NCBI GenBank assembly: GCA_003956705.1
Contig: QZCP01000160.1
Span: 1 to 64,000, forward strand
Reading direction: 5' to 3'
DNA length: 64,000 nucleotides
From: Brevipalpus yothersi
Taxonomy: Eukaryota > Arthropoda > Arachnida > Trombidiformes > Tenuipalpidae
The notes beneath the pieces were generated by a model that saw only the letters and a list, made by a program, of their open reading frames with translations, was not told the origin of the DNA and did no database searches. Position numbers and translations under genes: made by a program. Shown piece by piece: positions 24,585 to 37,133 of this stretch. Each line of letters starts with the position of its first letter. Position 1 is the first letter of the stretch.

Positions 24585-25356
24585 ATGGTAAGTGATTATG
24601 ATGATCAATTGTGTTTAGGAAAAGAATTTCATGATAATTACATTGTGTTGTCTTTTGAAGGAAAATTCTACACGAAATGATAAAATAAAACTTGACCGGC
24701 AAGCTGTCAATCATAATTATCGAAATCAAAATCAAAAAGATCATCAATCAAAGGAATCGTTTGTCAAGCTACTTTTTGCCAATCTACCTCATTCTGGTAG
24801 AACGTATTTGACCAATTTGTGTGAATGCAATGAATCATTGGAAGTGTTGTCCAAATTGGTGGCCACATTGTTACAGGATCCAATTGAAGAGTATACATGT
24901 AAAGGATGCCTTGTGACACCGATTGTTCAGAAAACTTTAGATATTGCCGCCAAATATGACAAAAAGCAACAGCTCAATATTTTAAGAGATAATTTAGATA
25001 AATTACAATCATCCATACGAGAGGAGAAACACAATTATGAGGATGCATTGATATTCAAGAAGAAAGAAATTGATTTCCAGCGTAAAGGTGAGGAAAATCT
25101 ACGCTTCTATGAAACCAAGGCCAATGAATACCACAAACAAATAAAATCTCTCGAATCACTTTTGGCCGAGGTTGGTTTTAATGATAATTTAAAGGAAGAA
25201 TCGATTGATTCGCTGGTGAAAGAGAATGAACAATTGCAAGATTCATTGAAAGAACTTAATGAGAAACTTAATCTGTTCGACTTTGATCCTGATCAAAAAA
25301 GTTTGGAAACAGCAATCGAAAGGTTACAAGCGGAAATCGATTCTGGTGACTTTTGA
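24585..25356 (+). CDS. HAUS1: HAUS augmin-like complex subunit 1
   Basis: Augmin subunit that recruits gamma-tubulin to spindle microtubules for branching nucleation. The long exon 24661-25356 encodes coiled coils. Its end (ETKANEYHKQIKSLESLL, then a QxSLxxL-like segment, then ETAIERLQAEID) parallels the C-terminus of vertebrate HAUS1 in spacing and heptads. The best start is ATG at 24585 followed at once by a GTAAGT donor. A 73-nt intron then joins ATG to GAA AAT TCT, so the first coding exon is the start codon alone and the product is 233 residues. The alternative is an in-frame ATG at 24631 inside that intron. Family call is moderate because augmin subunits diverge fast. Confidence 0.72.
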
Positions 25357-25728
25357 CCAACCACTTTCACTCAACATACTTATTGAGATGTTATTTTGCC
25401 ATCATCACCCATTCCACACACCTTGGCCACAGACAAAATGCCACTCTATCGAACACATATACACACACCGCAAGCTTCATTATTTTCTTGTTAAAAACAT
25501 GAAGGCATCTTTTTTTCACATTCTCTTTTTTTATCATCAATCACACTGATTTCGTCGAAAACAGATCTTTTTGAATTAAAAAAACAAGTCAAATGCATCT
25601 TCTTTTCCGACATTCTTTTCCCTACATTCACACAACCTCTCTGCATCGCTTTCTCTTCCAGTACAATAGCATATGAATCAATGCAAAAAACAATGCAGCA
25701 TCCTGATGGAATGTGCAAAATCAATTTT
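25357..25728. other. Intergenic stretch before tRNA-Leu
   Basis: Presumed HAUS1 3' UTR and spacer, AT-rich with CA runs. The AAAA at 25717-25720 reads as TTTT on the minus strand, 9 nt after the tRNA end, and is the likely RNA polymerase III terminator. Confidence 0.5.
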
Positions 25729-25810
25729 GTGTGAAGTGGGGTTCGAACCCACGCCCTCATAGAGGACCAGATCTTAAGTCTGGCGCCTTAGACCACTCGG
25801 CCATTCACAC
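25729..25810 (-). tRNA. tRNA-Leu (anticodon TAA)
   Basis: 82-nt cloverleaf on the minus strand. Acceptor 5' GTGTGAA pairs perfectly with 3' TTCACAC. D-arm GGCCGAGTGGTCTAAGGC has box A character; the anticodon loop CTTAAGA gives anticodon TAA (+ strand 25774-25776). A type II variable arm CCTCTATGAGG and T-arm GGTTCGAACCC (box B) follow. The long variable arm fits leucine. No intron. CCA is not encoded, as expected in eukaryotes. A TTTT terminator lies just downstream. Confidence 0.97.
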
Positions 25811-27286
25811 CCGATCACTCGAGATGATATCTAAATGTTCTGTGTCAATTTGATTTTATTTTAATCGTGATTTTTACCATCGGAATTAGTTGATCATGAT
25901 TAATTTGTACATATTTTCTATGTGATGAAAGCTGTATCCTCCAACTTCATTTCAACTCCTTGATAGAGTTACATCCATGTGATGGCCCCCATGATGGTAC
26001 ACCTTGAAGCTTAATAAGTTTATCATAATGAATTAGATTTTATTGGCTCAATTCATGAGAGAATAGTGATTGTTTTATCAAGTTTCTAGCAGGAAGTCCT
26101 TGTAGATTTTTCTTCCAAGGGAGCAATTCTTACCATTGGAAAGCATTGAGAAGCAGGAAGGTATTCATGATGAATGATTACGTGATGGCTTTTAATCTTC
26201 CCAATTTAGAGTCAAAAGATTTAAAAATTATTTTCTTAGGGCAAAATTTTCTCATCCATTGCCATATTGAGACATTATATTGTGAAAGGGGTAAATATTT
26301 TTCCCAGAACTTTTTCTCACCTTTTTTTTCTTGAAATTAGTGATTGGCTGAGCCGAAGATTGGACTAGAATTTGCATAAAGAAATATAATTCATTGGATT
26401 TATGAGGTGTTGACGAATGGCGGTTTGTCACCGAAACGTGAGCAAAGAGAGCCAATTTACACTTAAATATGGCTTTGAATCAACCAGGCGATGATAATTG
26501 ATCAGTTTCAGTGTCTGAAGAGCAGTGAATGCATGAGCTTGTCCTTTCGATAAAAAATATTATTGATTGGCTTTAAGTTAAGTTTTCATGATTTCGGTAA
26601 CTTGTATAAATATACATCTAAATTATAGAGTAATTTTCTTTTTGCTATATATGTGAACTTGAATGAAGATGAAAATCAGTTGTGAAAATTTTTCAAATCA
26701 CATGAATTTTCTGCTCAACATTCTTCCAAAACATCTTAGCCATGAAAACTTTTTCTCAAATCGCGTGAGACCACATATTTTTCTTGGCAATAGGACAATT
26801 TCACCTGAGCCTACATTATTGCTCCGTTACGATATCATCGCTTTCACCATCAAGTTCAATTTCATGGCAAAGGAGGAAGATAATATAATTTTGTACACAT
26901 AGGCATTCATGGGCTGGTGTCTCGATTTTCTTCCTGATTACAAAACATTATTATGCCGACATTCATCTGTGGATAGATGATATTATTACTATTATTATTA
27001 TTCTTATTATTATTATTGTTTGCTGGGAGAATGAATCAATGTTCAAGGTCTACGTGAAATGAGGGATGTGTGTGTCGTGAGTATACGATTGTAACTTTTT
27101 TTCAATGGCATCTCTACCGGTGAAGAACGAATCACACGAAAATGTCTATCTGATTAATATTCCACCTGAGAATGTTTAAAGATTGAATGATCAAGCAACT
27201 CCTTCAAATTAGTGATCATGACTCCATGGGGCTCATGTCATTTGATCGAGTTCACTGATAATCAACACCGGCATCGTTGTTAAAGT
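25811..27286. other. Intergenic stretch
   Basis: AT-rich, with an imperfect ATT/TTA run near 26985-27018. Open frames up to about 80 codons (for example 26663-26902) show no domain or splice support. Presumably holds the tRNA upstream region and the PLA2G15 promoter. Confidence 0.55.
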
Positions 27287-28818
27287 ATGGGAAAAATTTT
27301 CTTACCATCCAATGTTCTCAAACTTTCGACAATTTTTTTAATTCTACTGATCAGCTCTACCAATCAAGTGAATAAACACAAAACTTATAATACTAGCTCC
27401 ATTGCGAGACAAAATAATGTGCAAAATAATGTGCTAAGTCCAGTGATTTTGGGTGAGTTTCGATGAAAAACTTTGGGTTTTTTTCTTAATCTTACCTTTT
27501 TTACTTTTTTCGAAACTTTTCTATCAGTACCAGGCTATATGGGATCCAGATTATATGTTCAAACTGATTCAAATTCTCACTTACCAATATTTTGTTGGCG
27601 CTTATCAAGAACTTGGACTTTATGGTTAGATATGAGCACTTTCGTTCCGCTCCTCAATCAATGTTGGCTGTATGGAGCTCGACTTCACTACGATAACAAA
27701 ACACATAAAACTTATAATTCGAAAGGAATACGCATAATTGTACCTGATTTCGGTGGCCTAGGGGCTGTGGGCAATCTTTTAAATTGGTTCCCCAGTATGT
27801 TGAGCCCAGGTTGGTGTTAAGAATTCTTTGTTCAAATTTTTATTGAATTACCAATCGAATGACATATCTGATTGCACTTTAAGGCTCTTATTTCGATGGG
27901 CTGATCAATAGTTTAGAAAAAGTTGGATATAAACGTGATTATAATCTTGCTGGAGCTCCTTACGATTGGAGAAAATCTATGAGTGAGTATATTCCTTAGT
28001 TCATTGAGCAACTAGTTGATTGAATAAGTACTGAATTAGTAATAGTGATCTTTTTTATCTATTGAAATCATGAAGATGAACAATCGGATTGGTTCAATAG
28101 ATTAAAAGCCCTATGTGAAAAGCTATATTCGACAAATGGTAATCGAAAAGTGATACTACTCGGACATTCGATGGGAGGATGTATGATATACGCTTTTCTT
28201 CGGAAACAAAATCAAGAATGGAAAAATAAATTCATCAGAGCATTTGTTCCTGTGGCTTCACCATTTATTGGCAATTTTAAATACATATATGGCTATCTTT
28301 TTGCGGATGATTATCCAGCATCCTTAAGTCCGATCATACGTCAAGCGGAAAGAACATTTCCTTCGATGGCATTTTTGATGCCCAATAAAAAATTTTGGAA
28401 TAAAACTGTGTTCATCCAAGCTCCGGCATTCAATTACACACCCTTCACTTATCAAAAGTTTTTCAACGATATCAAACAACCTGTAGCATTCCAAATGTAT
28501 CAAGATGTGGAAAATATGATGGAAAATTTGGAGCATCCTCAAGTGGATGTCTACTGTTATGGAGGCATTGGATACCGAACAATGAGATCAATGATAGCGA
28601 AATCAAATAATTTGTACAGTAGGTTCTCGAGAGAAGTGATCTATGGAGATGGCGATGAATTTGTGAACATTGAATCACTACAAAGCTGTATAAGATGGGA
28701 TGCTCAATCTGGTCGATATAAATTTAAGTATAAAGTTTTCAAGACAACACATATGGCAATTATAAGAGACTCATGGGTCACCAATGTTATTGCAAAAGAG
28801 ATTGGAGAGATTTCATAA
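27287..28818 (+). CDS. PLA2G15: Lysosomal phospholipase A2 / LCAT-family lipase
   Basis: Secreted or lysosomal alpha/beta hydrolase that cleaves or transacylates glycerophospholipids. Four exons: 27287-27452, 27528-27809, 27884-27982, 28076-28818, totalling 429 residues. An N-terminal signal peptide (KLSTIFLILLISSTNQ) precedes the first strand ILVPGYMGSRL. LAGAPYDWR is the family lid/core motif, GHSMGG carries the nucleophile serine, YGDGDEFVN the catalytic aspartate, and TTHMAI the histidine. Several N-glycosylation sequons are present. LCAT itself is the alternative, but length and general pattern favour the group XV enzyme. Confidence 0.9.
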
Positions 28819-29381
28819 AGCATCAAAATCAATTATAAGTAAGTTTGTTAGTATTCCACTATCAATTAAGTGTGCTTGTAAGTGATATCAAACTGTTATC
28901 AGTAAAATATTTGCCAATATTGACCTGAGTAGTAGTAGTAGTAGTAGTAGTAAAACTATTTTATCCAACGATATATATGAGCAATCAAATTTGAATCAAA
29001 ATGTCCCTGAAATATTGAATAAGTCGAGAAAAACAACTATTACAGCACACTTTTCAACTGTATTCTGTCTGCTTATGAGACAATAGAAAAAAATTAACAA
29101 AGTGATAGAAGAGACGAATCCATCCGAATCACATGAAAGTATGAAAACTAGGAAGAGAGAGAGATGACATTCTCTCAGAGGTAGCTTGAAACTTTTGGCA
29201 TAATAACGGTGGTAGATAATACAATAGAACTCATTATTTTCTCTCACTTATTCATCTGGATGAAGAGTTGTTCAATCATTCCGAGCTTTACAAGTTGAAT
29301 GGCAAGAGATCAGTTTCACTCAGAATTGGAATAATGAATGATTCGTATGGGAAGTTCCCATCCCATCCATTTCGTACGCTC
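28819..29381. other. Convergent 3' region, PLA2G15 / C2CD5
   Basis: 563 bp between convergent stop codons, presumably both 3' UTRs. Contains an AGT trinucleotide run (about 28928-28951). No further gene seen. Confidence 0.5.
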
Positions 29382-32300
29382 TTAGTTAACGAACTTTTGT
29401 GAGCAGTTTTGAATGCAAACAACGTCTCCAGCAACATTTATTAAACATTGAGCCTAAAATTTTGAGAAAAGATTAGATAATCGAATTCTCAGTTAAGAAA
29501 AGAATCTCACCTGATTTTTATGAGGATTGTTGAACAGAACACATTGATTCAGATGCAATGACACCATGGCATTTCCACTCAGACTGGCAACATGGGCTCT
29601 AACAATTGCATAAACTTCACTCAGAAAGCTTTGAAAATAAGATAAAAAGGAAATCAAATTATTGTGGTGATTCAGAGTCAATAAACTCACGATAAGATGA
29701 AACCATTTAGTCCTCCGTTTTCTCTGACACTGGTTGTTTCACGGATGAAGAAGAAATCAAGATTTCCGAGATATTTTTGAATATGAGCTCCAGGAATGTA
29801 ACTCAGAGGAGTAAGTTCAATGAAATTCGATTGGTTAGCCAACTCATTACCCGATCCACTGCCACCACTTCGTCTCAAAGTTGTATCACATTCATCATTG
29901 AATGAATTTTCATCATCCATATTAAATAACAGATCATCACAACTATCATTAGCTGATAACGCTCGTCTTCGTCGTGCAGCAGTCGGAAGAAGACGATTAG
30001 ATCTAATGTCTGCGGAGCCTGAAGGAATAGGGTAAGATATTCCACTGAGTCCAACGGCAGTTCCCAATACTGTCACTTGAACTAGATCTTGCTCAGGTAA
30101 ATCGACTCGAAATTTAAGATCAGCCAGGCAGCATGGTATGAGTCGTCGAAGTTTGACGAAAAGTTCTTGGATAATCCAATCGAATTGTTGACCAAATTGC
30201 TTGACAGCCATTAATTTAACTCGGTGTACGTGTGCAAATGTTTGCAGTACTCCAGTGAATTGATTCACCAAACCTGGCATGGTTTCAGTATTACATATTT
30301 CATATCCTTTCGGTACATCAGAATCTATCATCAGTGATATTATGTCCGCATCTTCGGTATCATCAACTTCAAGAATAACGCATCCATCCTTTGAGCCCAA
30401 AATATCAGAACTACTATCATCACCATTCTTGGCACAATTATCATCGTATTCTTGAGGATCACTAATATCAGCTTTGCTGGCATTGTTCCTCTCTTGTGAG
30501 TCATTCGCATCATTTTCCGGTTGGAGAGGAATATGGGACAAGCCATAATGTTCACGATAGCGACTGATACTTTCAAGGATAAGCTTTTGAATTGCATTCA
30601 AATCAGTGGTGTTAACCCCTTTACCAGAGGATACACGAGGTGGCTTGGGAGGAGGAAGTGCGGCTACATATGCAGCGGTTCCAGTCTATGAAATAAAAAT
30701 GACAATGAATGATCTGTAACTCATCGTGAAGTGGGTTCACTAAACTTACCGCTAAGGCAATGAGCATGTTTTCACCGAATGATATTTGGACTGTTAGCCC
30801 AAAAATTGCATTCATCCCTTTAACTTTAACCTTACTAAGAAGTTGACGATGTAACTCATGTTCCAAGAAGGGAAGACTCTGATGGAGAAAAAGAAACGTC
30901 AGTTGAGAGATTATTCCTAACAGGAAATGAACTTTAAGAAAAAATAACGGTGAAAAGTTAGGGGAAAACTTACATCACTTATCTCTTTGGCACATTGTTC
31001 GCCTTTACTATCACGTTTATTTCTGCATACTCGTGCTTGAATGAGACACCCCTTACCAACAATAGGTATATTTGGTGGAGGCTCAATGGTCATAAAAATA
31101 ACGTCCAAAACTTTGGCCTTTTTACATAGGTTACAATTAAGTAGAGATGAGTGGAAAGGTACACTCGATTCAGGATAAGGAATATGGCAAATTGCACATG
31201 ATGGTGGTAGATATGTAGATGATGATGTTTGTTGATCAATTGGAGATGAATTTGTAGTGGTCTGTTGGGAAGTTTTTAGAGGCACATCAGTTCTACTTTG
31301 AGCTTTACCCGATTCGGTAATATCGTTCCCTCCTTTACTGCCAGTTGAATGAGTGGCATTTGTACTGGTTCCAGTAGCAACAACTACAGCAGTTCCACTA
31401 GCAGAAAGAATCACGACATTGTCACTGTGAAGAAGGAAAGAAAATATAAAGTTGCTACAATATTCCCATCGTAATACAATGAGATGTGGAATAAAAATAT
31501 GATTAAGGTAAAAAGGAATCTTCTCACCATATATAAGTAGCCTCAGAATATCCAAGCACAGCATTACAGGCCAAACTTCGACAGTGGCAACGAATTTCTT
31601 TTCTAAGTTCCATCCACCATGTATCTCGGCTCTCTGGATCATCGGGGCAATTGATGTGATCCAATAATTTCACTGATCTAGATGATACTGTGCCACCAAT
31701 GTGAGCAACAAATCCTGGAGCAAACTGTTTCATGGTGATGAATGGATATTCCTGGAAATGAGAGGATAAAAATCACAAAAAATCGTTCATCAGCACATTT
31801 ATCACTCTTACCAAAAGATGGAAACTTTCTGGTGAGATCATAAACTTGTAAAACGTTTTTCCAACACTTCCGCTTAGGCTACTGTGGTTACTATTGGTTT
31901 TTTGATTAGATATACCACGAAGATCGGGATCTGAGGAACCATGTCGAGATGATCCCATGTTTGCCATCACTCCAGGCGAAGTTCCTAGAACTGTATTCAC
32001 TCGTGGAGATACGGATTGTCCATTGGCTTGACGATGGCTACTAGATGTGGATCCCATAGCCGCGAAAGTTGTGGAAGTGGCCGAAGATGATAGTTGTCGT
32101 TGATTAATGCATGCATCGTACGAAGAAGAGGGGAAGCTGGAAATTGGAATATTTTTGGATTCTTTAGTTTCGCAGGGAAAATTTTTGGGAAATTCAGCAT
32201 CACCAGGAAGTGTTAAAATATTTTTCATCGATTTTGGCTTAAATTGCAAAGTGGAAGCAGCTGGGAAAGGTAAATGTTTCACCATAGATTTCTCAACAGA

Positions 32301-34570
32301 ATCGAAAGGCTCAAGATCGGTAATGAAATCTTCATCTTCATCCTCTTCATTTTCATCATCACTATCATCCACAAATTTATTAAGCCTCTTAGACATCATC
32401 AACAGACTGATATTCGAATCGGAAGGTGATGATGTTAATGGTGGTGGTGATAAATTCAGTGCAAGCAGATTAGAATTAGTTTTTTCGAGCGATTGACTCT
32501 TATTCAATTCAAGTGGACCTTCACCGAATGATTGATTGACACTTCTCGTGGAAGAAGATGTTCTCAAAGTTTGCGAAGAGAATGGTGAAGGTGGACAGAC
32601 TATTTTGGGTGGGACGATGGTGATGAGGGATGAAGATGAGGATGAAGATGGTTGTGATGAGACACGTTTTAAGGCATGCTTCGAAGTGCTATTTCGCAGA
32701 GATTGAGTTTTCAGAGTATTATATGAGAATTCTGATGTGGTACTAGATTTTTCAATTTTATTTGGTGTTTGAGCAAGATTACCTCGCTTCGAGCTGGTGC
32801 GAGTTAATCGTGAGAACCAATTAGAAATTTTTGGAGGTGCATTAAAATTGAACACAGGAGATGAGCTTCGTTCAGGTACTGGGGGTGATGGAGAGGAAGC
32901 AATCGAATATGAGTATGGATAGGGTAAAGGCATTTCGATATCGGAAAGAAAAGCAACCGGAATGATGCGATCCGCTAATGATTCCGAAAAGCATAGACAT
33001 GATTTGAGCTCATTGGGACCATAAATTGCGGGATCGCATGCTAAGCGCGCTTGGGATAAATTTTTTTCATTAAGATCAGGAGTATCAAGAGATTCATCGA
33101 CACTGAGTGACGGAAGTAGTTTAGCATCAGTATGCACACAAATAGAATACGGTATACACCATAGGGAAGAGAAGAAGGGCAGGAAAATGAAAAGAAAGAG
33201 ATAAAAGATTTTTTCAAACTATCAAAAGTGAATGAGATGGAATTCAAAACTGAAATGATGTACCAATCGGAGTCAAAACACACTAACCTACACTATAGCT
33301 CTACTGAGTTCTAAAGATTGGTTACAACAAACAAAATATTTTAACAGAAAAAAATTGTTGAATAAAGATCTTCAAGTAGATAGGAAATGAGCTACTCACT
33401 CTTCGGACGTCCCGGGATGCTTGCTTGTTTGCAACGGAGCTGAGTTGATGATCTGTGTTCCTTTCTGAGTGTGGAATCGGGAGTGTTGATGACGAGCTGG
33501 ATTTTCTAATCTTGTTAAGACAACGGCTGTACCAATCCCACGAACAACAATCCCAGATTCTCCTTCCAGATCGAAATACTGTTGATAGCTGTAAGTGATG
33601 CAAATACAGAGATTATCAAGTGATACGAGTTGTAAAGATAAGGAAAGACAAAAAAGCAGAGAACTCGTATAAAGAGGAGGAGAGAGAGAGAGAAAAAATT
33701 GTGACATGAAAGATGTGATCACTAACCCAACCACTGAATTGCCTCCAAGTTCTAGAGCCTTAAGTCCTATTTTGCGTTTTACTTCACCGGACAATTTCGA
33801 GAAAAGGGTCTGCCTTGCCTCGTTACTGGCTCTGGGTGTTCTTATTTTGTCTATCCATTGGTATTCGGGATCGTCATTGACAACCAGCTCTTCTACAAAT
33901 CCTAGAATTGCTTGGCAAGAGTAGCCATAGGGAATGCCAGGGGAGTAAAAGAATCTGACTCCACATGAACTTTGGCGAAAACGATTGGAATCACTAAAAA
34001 GGTCCACTTTAACGGCACAGTGGACTTCTCCTCTGATGCCATGCATAGTATCATAAATGGGAAACCAACCCCACATGGCATTCTTTTCGCCTATGAGAAG
34101 AGATTTTTTTTTATTATCAGAAAAATCATGGGATAAGTGAATTCTAGCTCACCTTTGAACAATAAAGGATTGAGATCTATGTACACTTTACCGATGGCAT
34201 CATTGGCTGAATAGGTGTCGTAGTCCATAATTCTTATTTGGAGAGGCTCATCTTGGAGTTCTTCATCATCGACCTCAAATCGGAAACAATCGGAGTTCCA
34301 GCATGGGTTGAGAGAATGGCGATAAACTTCAGTTTTGTAAGTGGTATTCCCCAATTTTACCTACGCAAAGAAAATTATTTTTCAAATGAAATTGTTGATA
34401 ATAAGGACATTCGATGAAAATGTGAATCAGCAAGAGATGAAAGAGCATAAATCTGGAAAATAACGGTGAAAAAAACTTACCTCAACAAATGCATCAGAAG
34501 TGTCCGATGATTTATCCATTACAGGAAGATTCCGGCCAGCAATTATCCGGACTTTCACTTTACCGGGCAT
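29382..34570 (-). CDS. C2CD5: C2 domain-containing protein 5 (CDP138 type)
   Basis: In mammals a calcium- and lipid-binding phosphoprotein in insulin-stimulated GLUT4 vesicle fusion. Eleven exons (minus): 34570-34481, 34360-34153, 34090-33727, 33588-33400, 33102-31812, 31751-31528, 31424-30974, 30878-30750, 30685-29691, 29628-29511, 29453-29382, giving 1376 residues. Begins MPGKVKVRIIAGRNLPVMDK, the N-terminal C2 domain, with calcium-type aspartates at DTSDAF and DYDTYSAND. The C-terminal domain ends NPHKNQ-AQCLINVAGD, as in vertebrates. It is longer than human C2CD5, mainly through a Ser/Pro-rich, probably disordered insert and an acidic run (DDSDDENEEDEDEDF) in the 1291-nt exon. The last exon (24 codons with stop) was found by splice phase and similarity. 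Exon 1/2 edges could be off by a base. Confidence 0.9.
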
Positions 34571-35272
34571 TTTTATTTATCGTCCAAGTCCCCTAACACT
34601 TTATTTATCACTAAATAACAATACAATATGCTATGAAATCGATATGTTTCACTTTTGATGGGACTGAATGGTAAAATTTCGAAGAAGATGAATCACTTTG
34701 GGTGAGAAAACTGTGATCATCCGAAACACACCAGCACACATAAGCCACAAGCTATGTAAGCAACTAGATAACTCAATAGGAAAATCAAAATTATCAAAAA
34801 AACCTAAACAATTAATCACGAAACACAGAGCAAAGCAGCTATATACATGGACACACACACACACACAGAGATCAGTTCATCTTCATCTTCTAATTGAAAT
34901 GGAAAAATTTATAAGAAATACAGATGTACCGTTATGCGAAGAATGTACACACACAGAGAGGCTGTGACAGAGTAAAGACTGCGCATTGGTGTTGATGTTT
35001 ACATTTGAAAAGCACGTTTTGCATGTTTGCTTAAATTGCATTCTTAGTTTAACTTGATTTGATCTTGTGATTTAATTCGATTTTTTTGATACAATCTGTT
35101 TGTGATGATAATCTACTTGTGAGGTCAATGTGTCCGCAGTGCTGAGGAATGCTGGAGTGTATTTGGTATGAGCTCTGTGTTGGTTTGTGTTAAGATTTTC
35201 ATTTGGAGATTGAGTTGGTGTAAAGTTTCCAATTTTGTGTGTGTGTCTTGATACCAATTAATAGACATTGTA
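34571..35272. promoter_or_regulatory. Divergent promoter region, C2CD5 / MRPS27
   Basis: 702 bp between divergent start codons with short CA and GT runs. No TATA box confidently placed and no coding exon supported. Confidence 0.45.
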
Positions 35273-36801
35273 ATGGCTTTAGTAACAATTTATCGACGAC
35301 TTTTGTGTACCGGTGGGCTGAGACAAATTGTGTCTAGGAGAGGTATTCTTTCAGCTGCCTATCAGTGTAAAGAGGAATGGCAAAAAAGACTACAAGAACC
35401 AGCATTGGTGAATATAAATGCCGGTACGTTCACTACTATTTTGTTGATTGATTATTATCAGCTGGCTTCATTTTAATTATTATTATTATGTCATTTTTTA
35501 TAGAGGATTTTTTCTTCCAAATAAATGAGAGAGTGAAGAAAAATTTACCAATGGAACCCATCGACGTTGATCTTTTCGTTCAAGTTGCCAGTGTTGATAA
35601 TAATCTTGATGAATTTTTGTATTTTGCCAAAATTTTGCGTGAAAATTGGCGATGCGTGGACACCTTAGATTCGACCCATCATGCTTTTGTTCGTCTAGCT
35701 CTTCATAATAATACCCCTGAAAAGGCGGTTTCTGTGCTAGAAGACAGATTGAAGTATGGAATCTTCCCCGATCTTTATGCTCTCAATTTACTTCTGGACC
35801 ACTTTTTGGAAGCAAAAGATTATGCCAACGCCACAAGGGTTGCCCATTATATTATGTTGCAAGAAGACTTTTCCAATCCTATAAGCAACATTTTCTCTCT
35901 GAAAGCCCTATTCTCTTGCTTGATGGATCCCGCTGAAAAAGCTAAGTTGGTGGATTTAACAAAGTCAAAGGATCAGAAGGAGAATGATGTAGAGAAAGAT
36001 AAGAAAAGCGAAGAAGAAGAAGAAGAGGACACGTATATCAGAGTACCTTATGTTCGTAATCCTTATTTCGATGACCACTTTGATATCAAAGATCCTCTCT
36101 TGTTGACTGGCAAGAGTCTCTACTTGTTTGGTATGCATTTTGATGATGCTATTGGCCGTACATCTCAGCTTGTAGGCTTAATTTATTACAAAAAGTTTGA
36201 TGAAGCAAGAAAATTGATGGAAAAATTTCTATCGAATCATAAGTCAGAATGTTTCGCTACTGGTATCATCGAACTCATCACATCGTCATCAGATTCCAGT
36301 TCCGACTCGGCCTCCTCAGAAAAGGACTCTTCCACTGAAGAAAGCTCTGAGAACAATGATGGAGAATCATCTAATGAATCGGTTCAAGCGGTCGAAGATG
36401 TTTCAGAGTTTGTGAATCGATTGCAGAGTGTACCTAATTGTATCTCTTCTAAAAGTATCTCTGATCTCCTTGAATTACATTTAAAAAGAGTGGCCCAGCT
36501 AGAAGCAAATGACATAGCTTCCATAAAATCTCTGTTCCAGAGTTGGAAGGATGAAAGGCAAAAAATGATCGATAAAAAGCTTGAGGAATATCTTCGAGAC
36601 GAAAAACTAAGAGAGATCAGGAAAATCAGAAGAGATCTGAAAGAAAGAGAACGATTCTTGAGTTTCTTCGAAAATGAAGAAAAACTTTTGCTCGAACATG
36701 CTAGAGCTAAGAGAAGAATAAAAGAACAAAAAATCGAGAAACTAGAAGAAGAATACTTCCCACCAACAATCGAGGAGTCTACCAAGCTGAGATCTAGTTG
36801 A
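35273..36801 (+). CDS. MRPS27: Mitochondrial small ribosomal subunit protein mS27
   Basis: PPR-like component of the mitoribosome small subunit. Two exons: 35273-35423 and 35504-36801, giving 482 residues. The basic N-terminus (TIYRRLLCTGGLRQIVSRRG) looks like a mitochondrial presequence and is followed by the family LSAAY motif. Helical repeats with LKYGIFPDLYALNLLLDHF and the IMLQEDF segment match vertebrate MRPS27 closely. Two insertions are rich in acidic residues and serine (about residues 210-225 and 300-330). The C-terminus is a long charged coiled coil. AATAAA at 36845-36850 lies 44 nt after the stop. Confidence 0.9.
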
Positions 36802-37133
36802 TAATTTTTTTGTATAAAGTACTAAGAATTCATGTAAAATATCGAATAAATAGATTTTTATAGACTTATCCATCAATTCATCTTTGATTTCATTCTTAGA
36901 ATTCTTGAACTGTTCAATATATTCTCTCCAGAGTTATTCGAAATCCAAAAGTGACGATAATCTGCTAACCGAGTATAAGATACCGAATACAATATCCGCC
37001 TTATTATATATCTTGTTTTTGTAAACAAATTTTCACGTTCTTAATGTTCAGATTAAAAATCTGATTTTTGTGTCCAAAACGTGCGGTAGCTGGAGAATTA
37101 GTGAAATTCCAACATGTTGAAAAATAAATTTTG
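36802..37133. other. Intergenic stretch, MRPS27 3' end to ATPAF1
   Basis: About 330 bp of AT-rich sequence with the MRPS27 poly(A) signal (36845-36850) and the presumed ATPAF1 promoter. No other feature seen. Confidence 0.55.

Noticed and set aside
24588..24618. Use of the first AG (GTTTAG) as HAUS1 intron 1 acceptor
   Set aside because: It keeps the frame but would give a 31-nt intron, below the sizes seen elsewhere here; the 73-nt alternative fits better.
36384..36785. 133-codon minus-strand open frame
   Set aside because: Antisense shadow of the coiled-coil end of MRPS27, with low-complexity Ser/Phe translation.
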